A stretch of 64,000 bases of DNA from Leuctra nigra (lineage: Eukaryota; Arthropoda; Insecta; Plecoptera; Leuctridae). The notes under the pieces were generated by a model that ran no database searches, was not told the origin of the DNA, and was given only the letters and a program-made list of their open reading frames with translations. The DNA lies in contig OW203767.1 of the NCBI GenBank assembly GCA_934045905.1, forward strand, positions 24,932,785 to 24,996,784. Reading direction: 5' to 3'. The position numbers and the translations under genes are program-made. Within the stretch, counting starts at the first letter, position 1, and the number at the start of each line of letters is the position of its first letter. Shown in pieces: positions 1 through 9,263 of this stretch.

Positions 1-197
1 GCGGGTCTCGTGGAGTGCGAAGGGGTTCTGACGTCAGAAGAATCTGGAGTGAGGTTCGACCGCTAGTTTATAATTAGAGATGGTCTATTTGTTACCAATT
101 TGCAAAACAGTGTCTCGGAGATTTAAATGCTGGAGTAGGAAAGAGCTTTTGAAGCAGGAAGCATAGGTTTTGCAATACATGCTGGACATAATAAAAG

Positions 198-253
198 TTT
201 ATTACGAAGATCAAATGTTTCAATTACATAAAAACATAACAGATTTATTTATT
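198..253 (-). terminator. Poly(A) signals of the Hsp70-derived gene
   Basis: On the minus strand AATAAA occurs at 244-249, 248-253 and 198-203, 110-170 bases beyond the stop codon. This spacing suits the 3' end of the upstream minus-strand gene. Which copy is used cannot be told from sequence. Confidence 0.45.
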
Positions 254-364
254 ATTACATATAAGTGAAAAACTCTAAGCTTGGGAGATGTTTGGTTTTG
301 AATAGCATGTTTATGTGTATTTCAACATAAATTAGACAAAGTACCGCTCTCCCTTGCTGCTCAC

Positions 365-3300
365 TCACGAATGGCGTTCCATCTTCTCCAGTTGTCCTTC
401 AAACTCCTCTTTGCTTGCGTCTGGATTCTCTCCAATCCATCTCATCATGTCGTCACAGCTTCCTACAAATGCGTACCAGTCTGCATCTCTGTCTTTAGTT
501 ACTGTGTATTCCATTGACGCTTTAGCAGCCACAACATAGTTTTCAAGAGTAGCCCTTGCCGCGATTCTTTGCTCTTCTCCGATTTTACTCTGTTTCGGAT
601 CCAATAACTTGGCAACTATCTCATCGTATTTACGTTCAATGGCATCACATTGGTCCTCGAGCACACGTCTACGAGCTTGCTGGTTGTTATTCAGCCATTT
701 CAATGTCTCATCGCAGAATCTAATCATCTTCTTCCAGTCGTCATTACGAACTTGTTCAAATACAGGTTGATGCAAAGAAGATTTGACTCTGTTTACGAAC
801 GTTGCCAGCCGATGTCGAGCTTCGAATTTTTGTTCATCCCAATCAGGAGCTCTCCTCTTATCCTCAGCTTCTTTCATACGCTGATACTCCCTCAAACTTG
901 ATATTGCTTGCTCATGCTGTCTTTGAAGGTCGTTCAGTTGTCTTTCACACATGTCCTTGCTTTCTCCCGGGTTGTTGAAAAGCCACTCGCATATTTTGTG
1001 GCAGAGTTTGACACATTCGTACCTTTCTATATTCCGCAGCTGATCATAAGCCGGTTGATTCATATCAGTCTTGACAAGAGCTACATATTCCTCCAGCTGA
1101 CGTCTTGCTGTGATTCTTTGTTGCTCCATCTCTCTCATCTGACGTAGTTTCATCTCCTCCTCCTTCTTGTGAAGAAGATCTTGGTACTGATTCAGCCTCT
1201 CTGTTGTATCATGATACTGGCGCTGCAGGAGCTGATAGAGTTCTTCACATGCGTCTTTGCTAGCTTCAGGATTTTTACTCAGCCAATTGTGTATGTTGTT
1301 GCATAAATTAACACAATCTTCCCAGTCCGGATTGCGATGTTGATCTTGAATTTGATCCATCTCAGTTTTGATTGTGATGACACTTTGTCGAAGTTGTTTT
1401 TCAGCTTCAAGTCTTTGTTGTTCCAACTGTTCCATTCGTGTCTCCTCTTTCTCTTGATTCCTCAGACTTTCTATTGTGACTTCGTATTGATGATTCATGT
1501 TCTCATGTTTTACTTCAAAGTCTTCCTTGGATGTATCTTGGTTGTTACGGATCCAATTGAGTGTTTCGTCACATAACTTGTCGAAGTTTTGCCAATCGAC
1601 ATTACGATGTTTGGGAAGAACTTGACTCATTTGAGATTTCATTTCAACAACGTGTTTCTCTAAGCCATGTCTTGCTGTCGTTCTTCCTTTTTCTACTTCT
1701 TCAAATTTAACTTTATTCGCTATATCCTTTTGTACTTGTGCCTCCTGCAATAATAATGCAGCAAGAGTAGAATCATATTTACTTTTCAAAACAGCCAGCT
1801 GATGTTCAAAACTTTCTTTGCTTTCTCGCTGATTGGTACGAAGCCAGTTCAAGGTTGTACCACATTGTGTGATAAACTCTTGCTTTTCTGCACTGTGAAA
1901 TTGAGAATAATCTGGTTTGAACATGTCAGACCTGACGTCCAACACGAAGCTCTGAAGTCGATTTCTTGCTGCATCTCTCCCTTGTTCTACTTCTTGGGCT
2001 CTCTTCCTCTCTTCTTCGGCTCGCTTCTTCTCTTCTTCGCCTCTCTTCCTTTCTTCTTCGGCCCGCTTCTTCTCTTCTCTCTTCGTCCCTTCTTCGGCCA
2101 GCTTCTTCTCTTCTTCCCCTCTCTTCTTCTCTTCTTCCCCTCTCTTCCTCTCTTCTTCGACCCGCTTCTTCTCTTCTTCGGCTCGCTTCTTCTCTTCTTC
2201 TTCTTGCACTCTCTTGATGTGTTCTTGATGAAATCTCAGACTGTATGTTGTGACGTTATACTGCTTTGCCACGTGTTCGTACGTCTTCTCAAACGCTTCT
2301 TTACTCTCCTCTTGGTTATTGCGAATCCATTGCAATGTTTTGTCACACAATGAAACAAACTCTTCACAATCCAAATTACGATGTTGGAAAGAAACCTGGT
2401 TTATTTCAGATTTAACTTCAACAACGTAATTTAGCAGCCGATCTTTTGCTGCCTTTCTTTGTTGCTCCAGTTCTTCACTTATACACCTCTTTGCAGCATC
2501 ATTTTCATCTACTTTAGCCAATTGGTTTAATTTTTCAACTGTAGATTCATATTTACCTTTTATTACAGACTGCTTGTGATCAAATGCTTCTTTGATGCCG
2601 TTCTGATGATCACGAATCCAAGTAAGTGTTTCATCACAATATGAAACAAAATTAGCTCTGTCCAAAGTATCAAGTTGCGAATATAATGGCTGAAACATGG
2701 CGGCTCGAACATCTTTGACATATTTCGCAAGCTTACACCTTGTTGCAACTCTTCTCAGCTCTGATTCTTCTAACAGCTTTGCTGCTTGTTCCTTCTCCAG
2801 TTTAATGTGGGTTTCCTGGATGTTTCGTAGCTTTATGCCTACCTTTACGTACTCGACTTCCATCTGCTTAAGTTTCTCTTCGAAAACGCATTTGTCTGCT
2901 TCTTGGTTGTTTATAATCCATTCCAATGTTTCAGCGCATAATTTGTTAAACTTCTTCCAGACCGGATACCGAAATGTTCCACTCCACTGTTTGTGAGCAG
3001 CGCGAACTTCTTCCACATATTCCTGAAGCTTGGAGCAAACTGCGATTCTTTCCTGTTCATTTATTTTGCTAAGTTGATTCTTGTTCTTTTGTATGCTGGA
3101 TGTTGTAGTTGAATTTTGTCGTTTAATAATATTGTGATGTTCAACATATTCATTCTTACTCGCCCCCTGATTAATTTCTAGCCACTTCAAAGTATCAGCT
3201 AAGAGCTTTACGTATTCATTCCAATCCGAAGTGCGAAATTGTTCTTCAACTTTGTTCATGACAACCTGGACTCCAAGAATATATTTCTTCAACTGGTTTC

Positions 3301-6064
3301 GTGCCGCATCAAGTTCTTCAAGTTCTTTCATCTTGAGCTTCTCCTCTTCCTCCGTTCTGTGAATATGTAACTGGCGCTCCTTCAGTTTCGTCATTGTAAA
3401 GTTGTACAGTTGTTCCAGAATTAACAGTTGTTCTTCGTACTGCTCCTTGCTTTTCATCTGATTGTTCTGGTGCCAAATCAACTCCTCGACACATGCTCTG
3501 ACGAAGTGATCCCAATACGAGTAACCAGGTTGTAAGTTACTCTCCTGCAACATGTCTGACTTCACTTGGTCGATGTATGTTTCCAGCTGATTGCGCGCTT
3601 CGACCCTCTGCTTCTCCATGTCTTCCTTGAGTTTCTTCTCTTGCTGCTTTTTATCCATTTGAAGCTTCTGTCCTTTAATCCTGCCTTTCATAGTTCCATA
3701 CTCTTGTCTCAAATTGGCAAGTTTCTCTTCGAACACGGCTTTGCTCGACTCCCGATTCTTTTCAATCCATTCTTCTGTTTCTTTGCAGCGTTGAACAACA
3801 AGTTTCCAAGTCGTCTGGCTTACGTGACCTTCAACCTGAGACACGGCCTTCTGAACTTCACTGATGAATGTCTCCAGCTGGTCACGTGCTCTGATCCTCT
3901 CTTTCTCTTCTCTGCGTTGCTCTTGTGCTCTGATCCTCTCTTCCTCTTCTCTGTGTTGCTCTTGTGCTCTGATCCTCTCTTCCTCTTCTTTGCGTTGCTC
4001 CTCCTGTAGTTGTGTTTCGTACTTCTGTAGACTCTCTTTTGTAGCGTCAAGCGCGCTCTCCAAGACGGCAAGTTGTGTTTCAATCTCTTCCTGATTAGCA
4101 TTCTGGTTGTCTTTGATCCACAACTCCGTGTTGTCACAAAGTTTCACGAACTCGGTCCAGTCTGAATCGCGCAGTTTCTCTTCGATGTTATGAATATCAC
4201 GTTTTACTTCAACAATACGCGTTGCAAGACGTTTCAGATGTTCTGTTCTCTGGGTTTCCAAGATGTTATCGCCGTCATTTCCTCGTACTCTCCTGACAAG
4301 ACTTTGATGTAGTTGTGTTATTTGCTGAAGTCGGGAAGTAAACTCTTCAATGCATTCCTCTTGGTTTTGCTTAATCCACCACAATGTGCCTTTGGCTTTA
4401 AGATTCAGATCCGTCCAGGCCTCGTCCCGCTGTTTGGTGTCGATGTTGTTCAAGAATGTCAGAGCGCTGTACGCGTGCTTCTCCAGCTCATGACGTGCGT
4501 TGACTCGCGCATGCTCACATCGCTCATCCTCCAGTTGCCGCTCAGCCTCGGCTCTCAGCTCATCCACTTCGGCTTTCAACAGACACTCAGTGACGACATA
4601 CTTGTACCGGATGTCGTCATCACCGCAGTACAATGGTGCTACTTGCAGAATACCGTTCTGGTTGACTTCGAGATCTAATTTAATTAGCCGATTGCCAGAT
4701 GACAATGACGAGATTTCCAAGTCGCAACGTCCAACGCAAGTCTCTGAGTTAACCAAATCATTTCCTCGCTCATAGACTTCAATCTTGATGACATCTTGCT
4801 TGTCATTGATGGGCAGAATCACTCTCTTCGAACATGGATAGACTGTGTTGCGCTCAATGACGTCACCAGCTATCCCTGCAATAGTATACGCGGAAGTGAC
4901 GTCAGAGATGTGTAGAGATGGAGCAGCGCCGCTCAGCACGGCCGCTTGGATCGCTGCGCCGACTGCAACAGCCTCGTCCCGGTTGATGGTCAAGTCGAAC
5001 TCTTTGCCGCCAAACATTTCCTGCAGCAGACTCTGAATCTTGGGGATGCGCGTCGATCCTCCGACAAGAACCACGCGATCGACACTCTTCTTGTCCATCT
5101 TCGCGTCCCGAAGCACCTTCTTCACGTACTCCATGGTCGACGCGAACATGTCTGCGCACAAAGTCTCGAATACTTCTCTGGACACAGTGGTGTGGAAGTC
5201 AACGCCGTCGAGAAGGTCGTCGATCTCAATGCTGGCTGTCGGGAGACTTGACAACGTTCTCTTGGCTGCTTCAACCGCGACCCTCAGTTTCTGCATCGCT
5301 CGAGGATTCGAGAAAATATCTTTCGAGTCTTTGAAGATGAACTCGTGAGCTAAATGTCTGAGGAGCACGTTGTCGAAGTCCTCGCCTCCCAAGTGACTGT
5401 CTCCAGCAGTCGCCTGAACGGTGTATTTAGATCCATCTTCTATAGTTATGATGGATACATCTAAATGTCCACCTCCAAGGTCAAAGATAAGAAGGTTGTG
5501 TTTACCTTGAAGTTGTTTGCCGAGTCCGAAGGCCAGCGCCGCCGCAGTCGGCTCGTTGATGATGCGGACGACGTCGAGGCCCGCTATCGTCCCGGCGTCG
5601 ATGATGGCTTGACGTTGAGAGTCGTTGAAGGAGGCGGGGACTGCAATCACGGCCTCCTTGACGTCCCCGACGAGCGTCTCGGCAATCTGCTTCATCTTCT
5701 GCAGCATCATCGCGCTGATCTCCTCGGCAGTGAAACATCTCTCATTCTTCTTGAACTGGACACTGACCTTCGGTTTGCCTCCAACGTCCACCACAGTGAA
5801 AGGCCAGAGTTTGACGTCGTCCTGAACCTCGGGGTCGTTGAAACGGCGACCGATGAGACGTTTGGTGGCAAAGACGGTGTTCGTCGGCTTCCTCGTCAGC
5901 TGATTCTTCGCCAGGATGCCAAGATGGCGCTCTCTGTCATCGAAAGCCACGTAACTTTGCGTCGTCCTCTTGCCCTGCTCGTTGGGGACGACGGTGACGA
6001 CGCCGTCCTGCCAGACGGCGACGCACGACGTCGAGGTGCCGAGGTCGATGCCGATTACAGACAT
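365..6064 (-). CDS. Hsp70-derived protein with about 14 tandem C-terminal lid (SBD-alpha) repeats
   Basis: Single uninterrupted 1,899-codon frame without introns. Residues 1-385 are a full Hsp70 ATPase domain: IGIDLGTSTS (4-13), catalytic-type Lys68, NEPTAAALAFG (Glu171), DLGGGHLD (195-202) and VGGSTRIPKIQ (334-344). Residues about 388-478 match the substrate-binding beta domain (VIERNTVYP, NQNGILQVAP). From about 520 to the end come some 14 copies of an 85-105 residue unit resembling the Hsp70 lid: ARxxLExYVxxVKSxM, then LCDETLxWIxNNQ, then SKExFExxL. The key Trp recurs near residues 563, 649, 768, 867, 961, 1049, 1150, 1246, 1406, 1505, 1594, 1691, 1789 and 1874. Normal Hsp70s have one lid and 640-660 residues. 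Glu/Lys/Arg-rich helices separate some units, the longest near 1290-1370. The EEVD tail and any signal peptide are absent, so a cytosolic location is inferred. His200 replaces the usual Thr of DLGGGT, and the DLLLLD linker is lost (SLHISDV). Family assignment is secure; function is unknown. Confidence 0.93.
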   Translation of the reverse strand: MSVIGIDLGTSTSCVAVWQDGVVTVVPNEQGKRTTQSYVAFDDRERHLGILAKNQLTRKPTNTVFATKRLIGRRFNDPEVQDDVKLWPFTVVDVGGKPKVSVQFKKNERCFTAEEISAMMLQKMKQIAETLVGDVKEAVIAVPASFNDSQRQAIIDAGTIAGLDVVRIINEPTAAALAFGLGKQLQGKHNLLIFDLGGGHLDVSIITIEDGSKYTVQATAGDSHLGGEDFDNVLLRHLAHEFIFKDSKDIFSNPRAMQKLRVAVEAAKRTLSSLPTASIEIDDLLDGVDFHTTVSREVFETLCADMFASTMEYVKKVLRDAKMDKKSVDRVVLVGGSTRIPKIQSLLQEMFGGKEFDLTINRDEAVAVGAAIQAAVLSGAAPSLHISDVTSAYTIAGIAGDVIERNTVYPCSKRVILPINDKQDVIKIEVYERGNDLVNSETCVGRCDLEISSLSSGNRLIKLDLEVNQNGILQVAPLYCGDDDIRYKYVVTECLLKAEVDELRAEAERQLEDERCEHARVNARHELEKHAYSALTFLNNIDTKQRDEAWTDLNLKAKGTLWWIKQNQEECIEEFTSRLQQITQLHQSLVRRVRGNDGDNILETQRTEHLKRLATRIVEVKRDIHNIEEKLRDSDWTEFVKLCDNTELWIKDNQNANQEEIETQLAVLESALDATKESLQKYETQLQEEQRKEEEERIRAQEQHREEEERIRAQEQRREEKERIRARDQLETFISEVQKAVSQVEGHVSQTTWKLVVQRCKETEEWIEKNRESSKAVFEEKLANLRQEYGTMKGRIKGQKLQMDKKQQEKKLKEDMEKQRVEARNQLETYIDQVKSDMLQESNLQPGYSYWDHFVRACVEELIWHQNNQMKSKEQYEEQLLILEQLYNFTMTKLKERQLHIHRTEEEEKLKMKELEELDAARNQLKKYILGVQVVMNKVEEQFRTSDWNEYVKLLADTLKWLEINQGASKNEYVEHHNIIKRQNSTTTSSIQKNKNQLSKINEQERIAVCSKLQEYVEEVRAAHKQWSGTFRYPVWKKFNKLCAETLEWIINNQEADKCVFEEKLKQMEVEYVKVGIKLRNIQETHIKLEKEQAAKLLEESELRRVATRCKLAKYVKDVRAAMFQPLYSQLDTLDRANFVSYCDETLTWIRDHQNGIKEAFDHKQSVIKGKYESTVEKLNQLAKVDENDAAKRCISEELEQQRKAAKDRLLNYVVEVKSEINQVSFQHRNLDCEEFVSLCDKTLQWIRNNQEESKEAFEKTYEHVAKQYNVTTYSLRFHQEHIKRVQEEEEKKRAEEEKKRVEEERKRGEEEKKRGEEEKKLAEEGTKREEKKRAEEERKRGEEEKKRAEEERKRAQEVEQGRDAARNRLQSFVLDVRSDMFKPDYSQFHSAEKQEFITQCGTTLNWLRTNQRESKESFEHQLAVLKSKYDSTLAALLLQEAQVQKDIANKVKFEEVEKGRTTARHGLEKHVVEMKSQMSQVLPKHRNVDWQNFDKLCDETLNWIRNNQDTSKEDFEVKHENMNHQYEVTIESLRNQEKEETRMEQLEQQRLEAEKQLRQSVITIKTEMDQIQDQHRNPDWEDCVNLCNNIHNWLSKNPEASKDACEELYQLLQRQYHDTTERLNQYQDLLHKKEEEMKLRQMREMEQQRITARRQLEEYVALVKTDMNQPAYDQLRNIERYECVKLCHKICEWLFNNPGESKDMCERQLNDLQRQHEQAISSLREYQRMKEAEDKRRAPDWDEQKFEARHRLATFVNRVKSSLHQPVFEQVRNDDWKKMIRFCDETLKWLNNNQQARRRVLEDQCDAIERKYDEIVAKLLDPKQSKIGEEQRIAARATLENYVVAAKASMEYTVTKDRDADWYAFVGSCDDMMRWIGENPDASKEEFEGQLEKMERHS

Positions 6065-6994
6065 CGTGACGTCACAACGTCACCAGCTCGGTGCTGAACG
6101 ACTTAATTGTGTGACGTATGATACACGTTTACATCGCTACTGAAACTACGGGCAAAGATATTATGAACAACTACGGGTCAAGACTGACGACTATGCTGTC
6201 TCTGTGAGTGATAAGCATGTAATCTTATCTGAATGACACGCGATGATATCACTGCGACAACATCGACTACTTATCGATCCCCTCAAATAAGATAAAAGTA
6301 CTTCTGCTTCGAGGTGATTTCAGGGGAAATAATTAAAATGTGAATGGTTTTATATTGATATTGATTAATGATGTTAATATTGGTGTATATTGATTATTAC
6401 CAGCTTATTACCTAATCTTGATAAATTGTATTTTATTTTATAAAATTTAGGCAAACATTTCAATTCCAATACTGAAATAAAGAACCGACCAGATATATTC
6501 TATTTTTAGCCGATTTTGTTCTTTCTCGTTATGGCATTAGTTGACATTTGAAGTGAAGTAAAACACGAACCAAAAAGTTATTATGCAATTGGCTAATACA
6601 ATGTTTTTCCAGTAAAACTTAATTAATTTTAAATGTATAAATACATATTTTCAAAGATATATTGGTTAGTTATGGTGGTTTTATCATCGTAATAGAACGA
6701 GTACAAAGTTATTGCTACCAGAGTTTTGCAGAGTTATGTTATGTTGCTATCGCTCGAAATAAAGTTATGCCGGTATGTGCATAACGGAATCGGAATATCG
6801 GAATGTCCGGTTTGTGGGAATGTCCATGATCAGTTCAATCCAGAGATTACTTTTGATAAAATTATTAAGTAACAAAATATTGAAATTGCAATCTAAAATT
6901 TCCCATTTCTAATAACATAATTTAATTCTAATTTTGTCAGCATTCTGAAACTCCAAGTATCTTGAATGTCTATACAAATCTATGTGTTAAATAC
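6065..6994. other. Intergenic region upstream of the Hsp70-derived gene
   Basis: No gene is visible. A palindromic CRE-like TGACGTCA lies at 6067-6074, three bases upstream of the start codon and so probably in the 5' leader. I looked for inverted nGAAnnTTCn heat-shock arrays, as inducible Hsp70 genes have, and saw no convincing one. The rest is AT-rich sequence without clear structure. Confidence 0.4.
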
Positions 6995-7599
6995 TGCACT
7001 GAGAGAAATATTCCTCGGAGTTCTTCAAATACAAAGGAACTGTTAGGCTGCTCCAGATAAATGAAAGGTTGCTATTGCGACAACTATCTATTTGGCTAAT
7101 GCAGACTAACAAGTTCGTCAAACATTTTAGTAAAATTGTTCATGTGAAACAGCCTAACTGTATATGAGGTGAACATTTAGTATGTACTAATACTGTTCTT
7201 CAGGTATACATAAACTGTTTAGCTGGCCTTTGGGTTCATTCACGTAAACAGTTATGGTAGGCTACTTACACTGTTCTTCTGTTACATAAACAGTTCAACT
7301 GATTTACCAATACTGTGTAGCTCGTACACATAAACTGTTAGGGTAGACTACACATATTATTATTCTGTTACATAAACAGTTATGCTGTTTTGCCTATACT
7401 GTCTAGCTCGTACTATGTGTACCATAACTGTTATGGTAGCCTACACACATTATTCTTCTGTTACATAAACAGTTATGCTGTTTCACCAATACTGTCTAGC
7501 TCGTACACATGTCTTGTATATAGCAACCTAACGTTATCAGGAGTAACCCAACAGTTCCTTTGTATCTGATAAACTCCGAGGAATATTTCTCTCAGTGCA
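6995..7599. mobile_element. TIR element (non-autonomous) with internal tandem repeats
   Basis: Inverted termini of about 60 bp start TGCACTGAGAGAAATATTCC at 6995 and end in the reverse complement at 7599; the match extends through the GGAACTGTT block with few mismatches. The interior has no coding capacity. It holds three to four imperfect copies, 85-95 bp apart, of a block containing TAAACAGTT and TGTCTAGCTCGTAC (about 7315, 7401 and 7494). No clear target-site duplication was found, so the superfamily is open; the CACTG start resembles CACTA/Chapaev-type ends. Confidence 0.7.
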
Positions 7600-7750
7600 C
7601 TTTGCTGAAACGGAAATTCATATCAAAGTTTTTGGTTAAACTGTGGAAAAGTGAAAGTTTTTAAAACTATTTTATTAAAAAAATCAATTTGCTCACTTTA
7701 TATTAAGAATGCAAGTTTCCGGAGGGACAAGTAGTGTGACACAATAGTGT

Positions 7751-7801
7751 GTGGCCAATCAGGAGGGCCAACGCAGTGGCGTTGACCCTCCTGATTGGTC
7801 A
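7751..7801. repeat. Hairpin with CCAAT sequences in both arms
   Basis: GGCCAATCAGGAGGG is followed after a short spacer by CCCTCCTGATTGGTC, giving arms of about 22 bp around AGTG. Each arm has a CCAAT/ATTGG box. It may be the remains of a small foldback element or a regulatory palindrome; nothing shows which. Confidence 0.55.
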
Positions 7802-7977
7802 GCTTGGCCCTTCTGTCAGCTTGGTATGAACATGTCTGTTTCAACATTGCTAGGTGAAACAAGTATAACATTGCATGAAATATAATCATGGTGGAGCGAA
7901 CCAGACGGAAAACACCCATGTTGACAACACCACAACAAAGTGCCTAATTGATATTGTGATTAAAATGTGCAACTGAC

Positions 7978-8044
7978 CTTTGAATACTTCTACGTAGGCT
8001 TCAAGTCTCCATTCATTCAGAATATTGCATGTGAAATCATCCAT
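7978..8044 (-). pseudogene. Possible isolated exon of a SAM-domain-like gene
   Basis: A minus-strand ATG at 8044 opens a 22-residue frame containing ILNEWRLEAYVEVFK, ending at AAAG followed by a GTCAGT donor. The W-x-L-x-x-Y-x-x-x-F spacing resembles the first helices of a sterile alpha motif. No further SAM exon was recognised between here and 6994, so this is either a remnant or a first exon whose partners I cannot see. The stretch is short, so chance is a real alternative. Confidence 0.25.
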
Positions 8045-8089
8045 GTTGCAAAAACTTATGGTTGTACACGCACTCACTATAACCTCCTC

Positions 8090-8574
8090 TCTACCTCCTC
8101 CAAGACCAACTAAAATGCGTCTTTACGTTTGATGACGCCCTGCAGCTGAACTGTTCTTCAAAATCAGATGCAGTGGTATGGTATATCAAATGCACACGAA
8201 CAGTTCGACTGATTTCATGTGGGATGTACAGTTCTTCTATACAGTATCTCTTCTCAATATCAGTAGAATAGTTTATCAAATGTACAAGCAATGTTTATGT
8301 GCGGTGACAAACAGTTTTTCTACGTGATGAACAGTTGAACTAATTCATGAATTACATTGTGTGATAAACAGTTCTTCTGGGTAGGTCAACTGTTAGTCTG
8401 ATTTTCTTATTTGATGAACTATTTATGCCATACAACTAAACTGTGCGTCTAAAATACTTGATAAACTTATTGCTGTGCACCAACTTTCCGTTTTTCAAAT
8501 GTTAGAAAAACGTTTATGTGTAGCAGCTAAATTATCATTTGACAAACTGTTCGGCGTTCGATTTCTCTCAGTGT
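8090..8574. mobile_element. Diverged relative of the 6995-7599 TIR element
   Basis: The right end at 8574 reads GATTTCTCTCAGTG, matching the right terminus of the element at 7599, and the interior repeats AACAGTT...CTG motifs in the same style. A matching left terminus was not found, so this appears to be a truncated or older copy. There is no coding capacity. Confidence 0.4.
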
Positions 8575-9263
8575 GGTATTTTGTCACATTCGAGTATCTC
8601 ATCGTAATTATCTTCAGATAATACTTCAGTTAGTATGTGTAATAATACTTTTCCAGACAAAAATTTGCACCATGAAATTAAAAATACAATATATATATTT
8701 TATAAGTTACATATTAGAATCCCGACGTCCATCTTGACTCTCCTCCGACATTCTTCTCCGCCACATGTTTTTGCAACCCCGTCATGCCGCCGGTGTTTCT
8801 GATCCCGTCAATCTCCTCTCCTCCACCCACGGCCCAGGGCAAGATGCAGCATCCAGCGCTCATGTAAGATGCACCACCATTGGCTCGCCGCGGAAACAAG
8901 TTCATTGAACCGCCAGCTCCCATTGGCTCGAGACTGCGGCACGTCTAGGCAGTGTCCTGGAAATGTTCCGAGAGAGAGAAGAACTCGAAGACCGCTCAGT
9001 AGCGCTCCGAGTCTTGTCGAGAGAGGATCGCTGGCAGTTGCTGTGAAATATGACGCGAGCTCGTGTGATTTATAATAAGATTCATTCACGCGGTAATATT
9101 CATGTGCTTGGTGTTCATTCGTTGAGCGAAGTTATTGAACATTTTCGTGTTTGACTTTATAGTGACATTACATTTGGTGACAGTGACAAGTGTCAATCTG
9201 GATATTAGTGGAACTCGTTAAGTTGTCGACGAGTATGTGTGGATTGTTTGTCGTCCTGAATTG
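8575..9263 (+). promoter_or_regulatory. Probable promoter and 5' UTR region of the Mieap-like gene
   Basis: GC content rises from about 8720 toward the start codon at 9264, as expected for the promoter-proximal part of the downstream gene. No TATA box is evident at a useful distance. Short frames on the minus strand at 8714-9089 have no recognisable domain and look like GC-driven chance. Transcription start is not determined. Confidence 0.35.

Noticed and set aside
1802..2353. 183-codon plus-strand frame rich in Leu/Phe/Ser
   Set aside because: It is antisense to the E/K/R repeats of the multi-lid Hsp70; GAG/AAG-type codons read backwards give CTC/CTT, so the frame is a by-product.
3820..4137. 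Minus-strand 105-codon Arg/Lys/Ser frame inside the Hsp70-derived gene
   Set aside because: An alternative frame of the purine-rich spacer repeats, with no support beyond that.
5465..6097. 210-codon plus-strand frame over the Hsp70 ATPase domain
   Set aside because: Antisense to a strongly conserved domain in biased codons; its peptide has no recognisable domain.
6065..6330. Heat-shock elements upstream of the Hsp70-derived gene
   Set aside because: TTC and GAA triplets occur, but no array of three alternating units at 5-bp spacing was found, so stress induction is not claimed.
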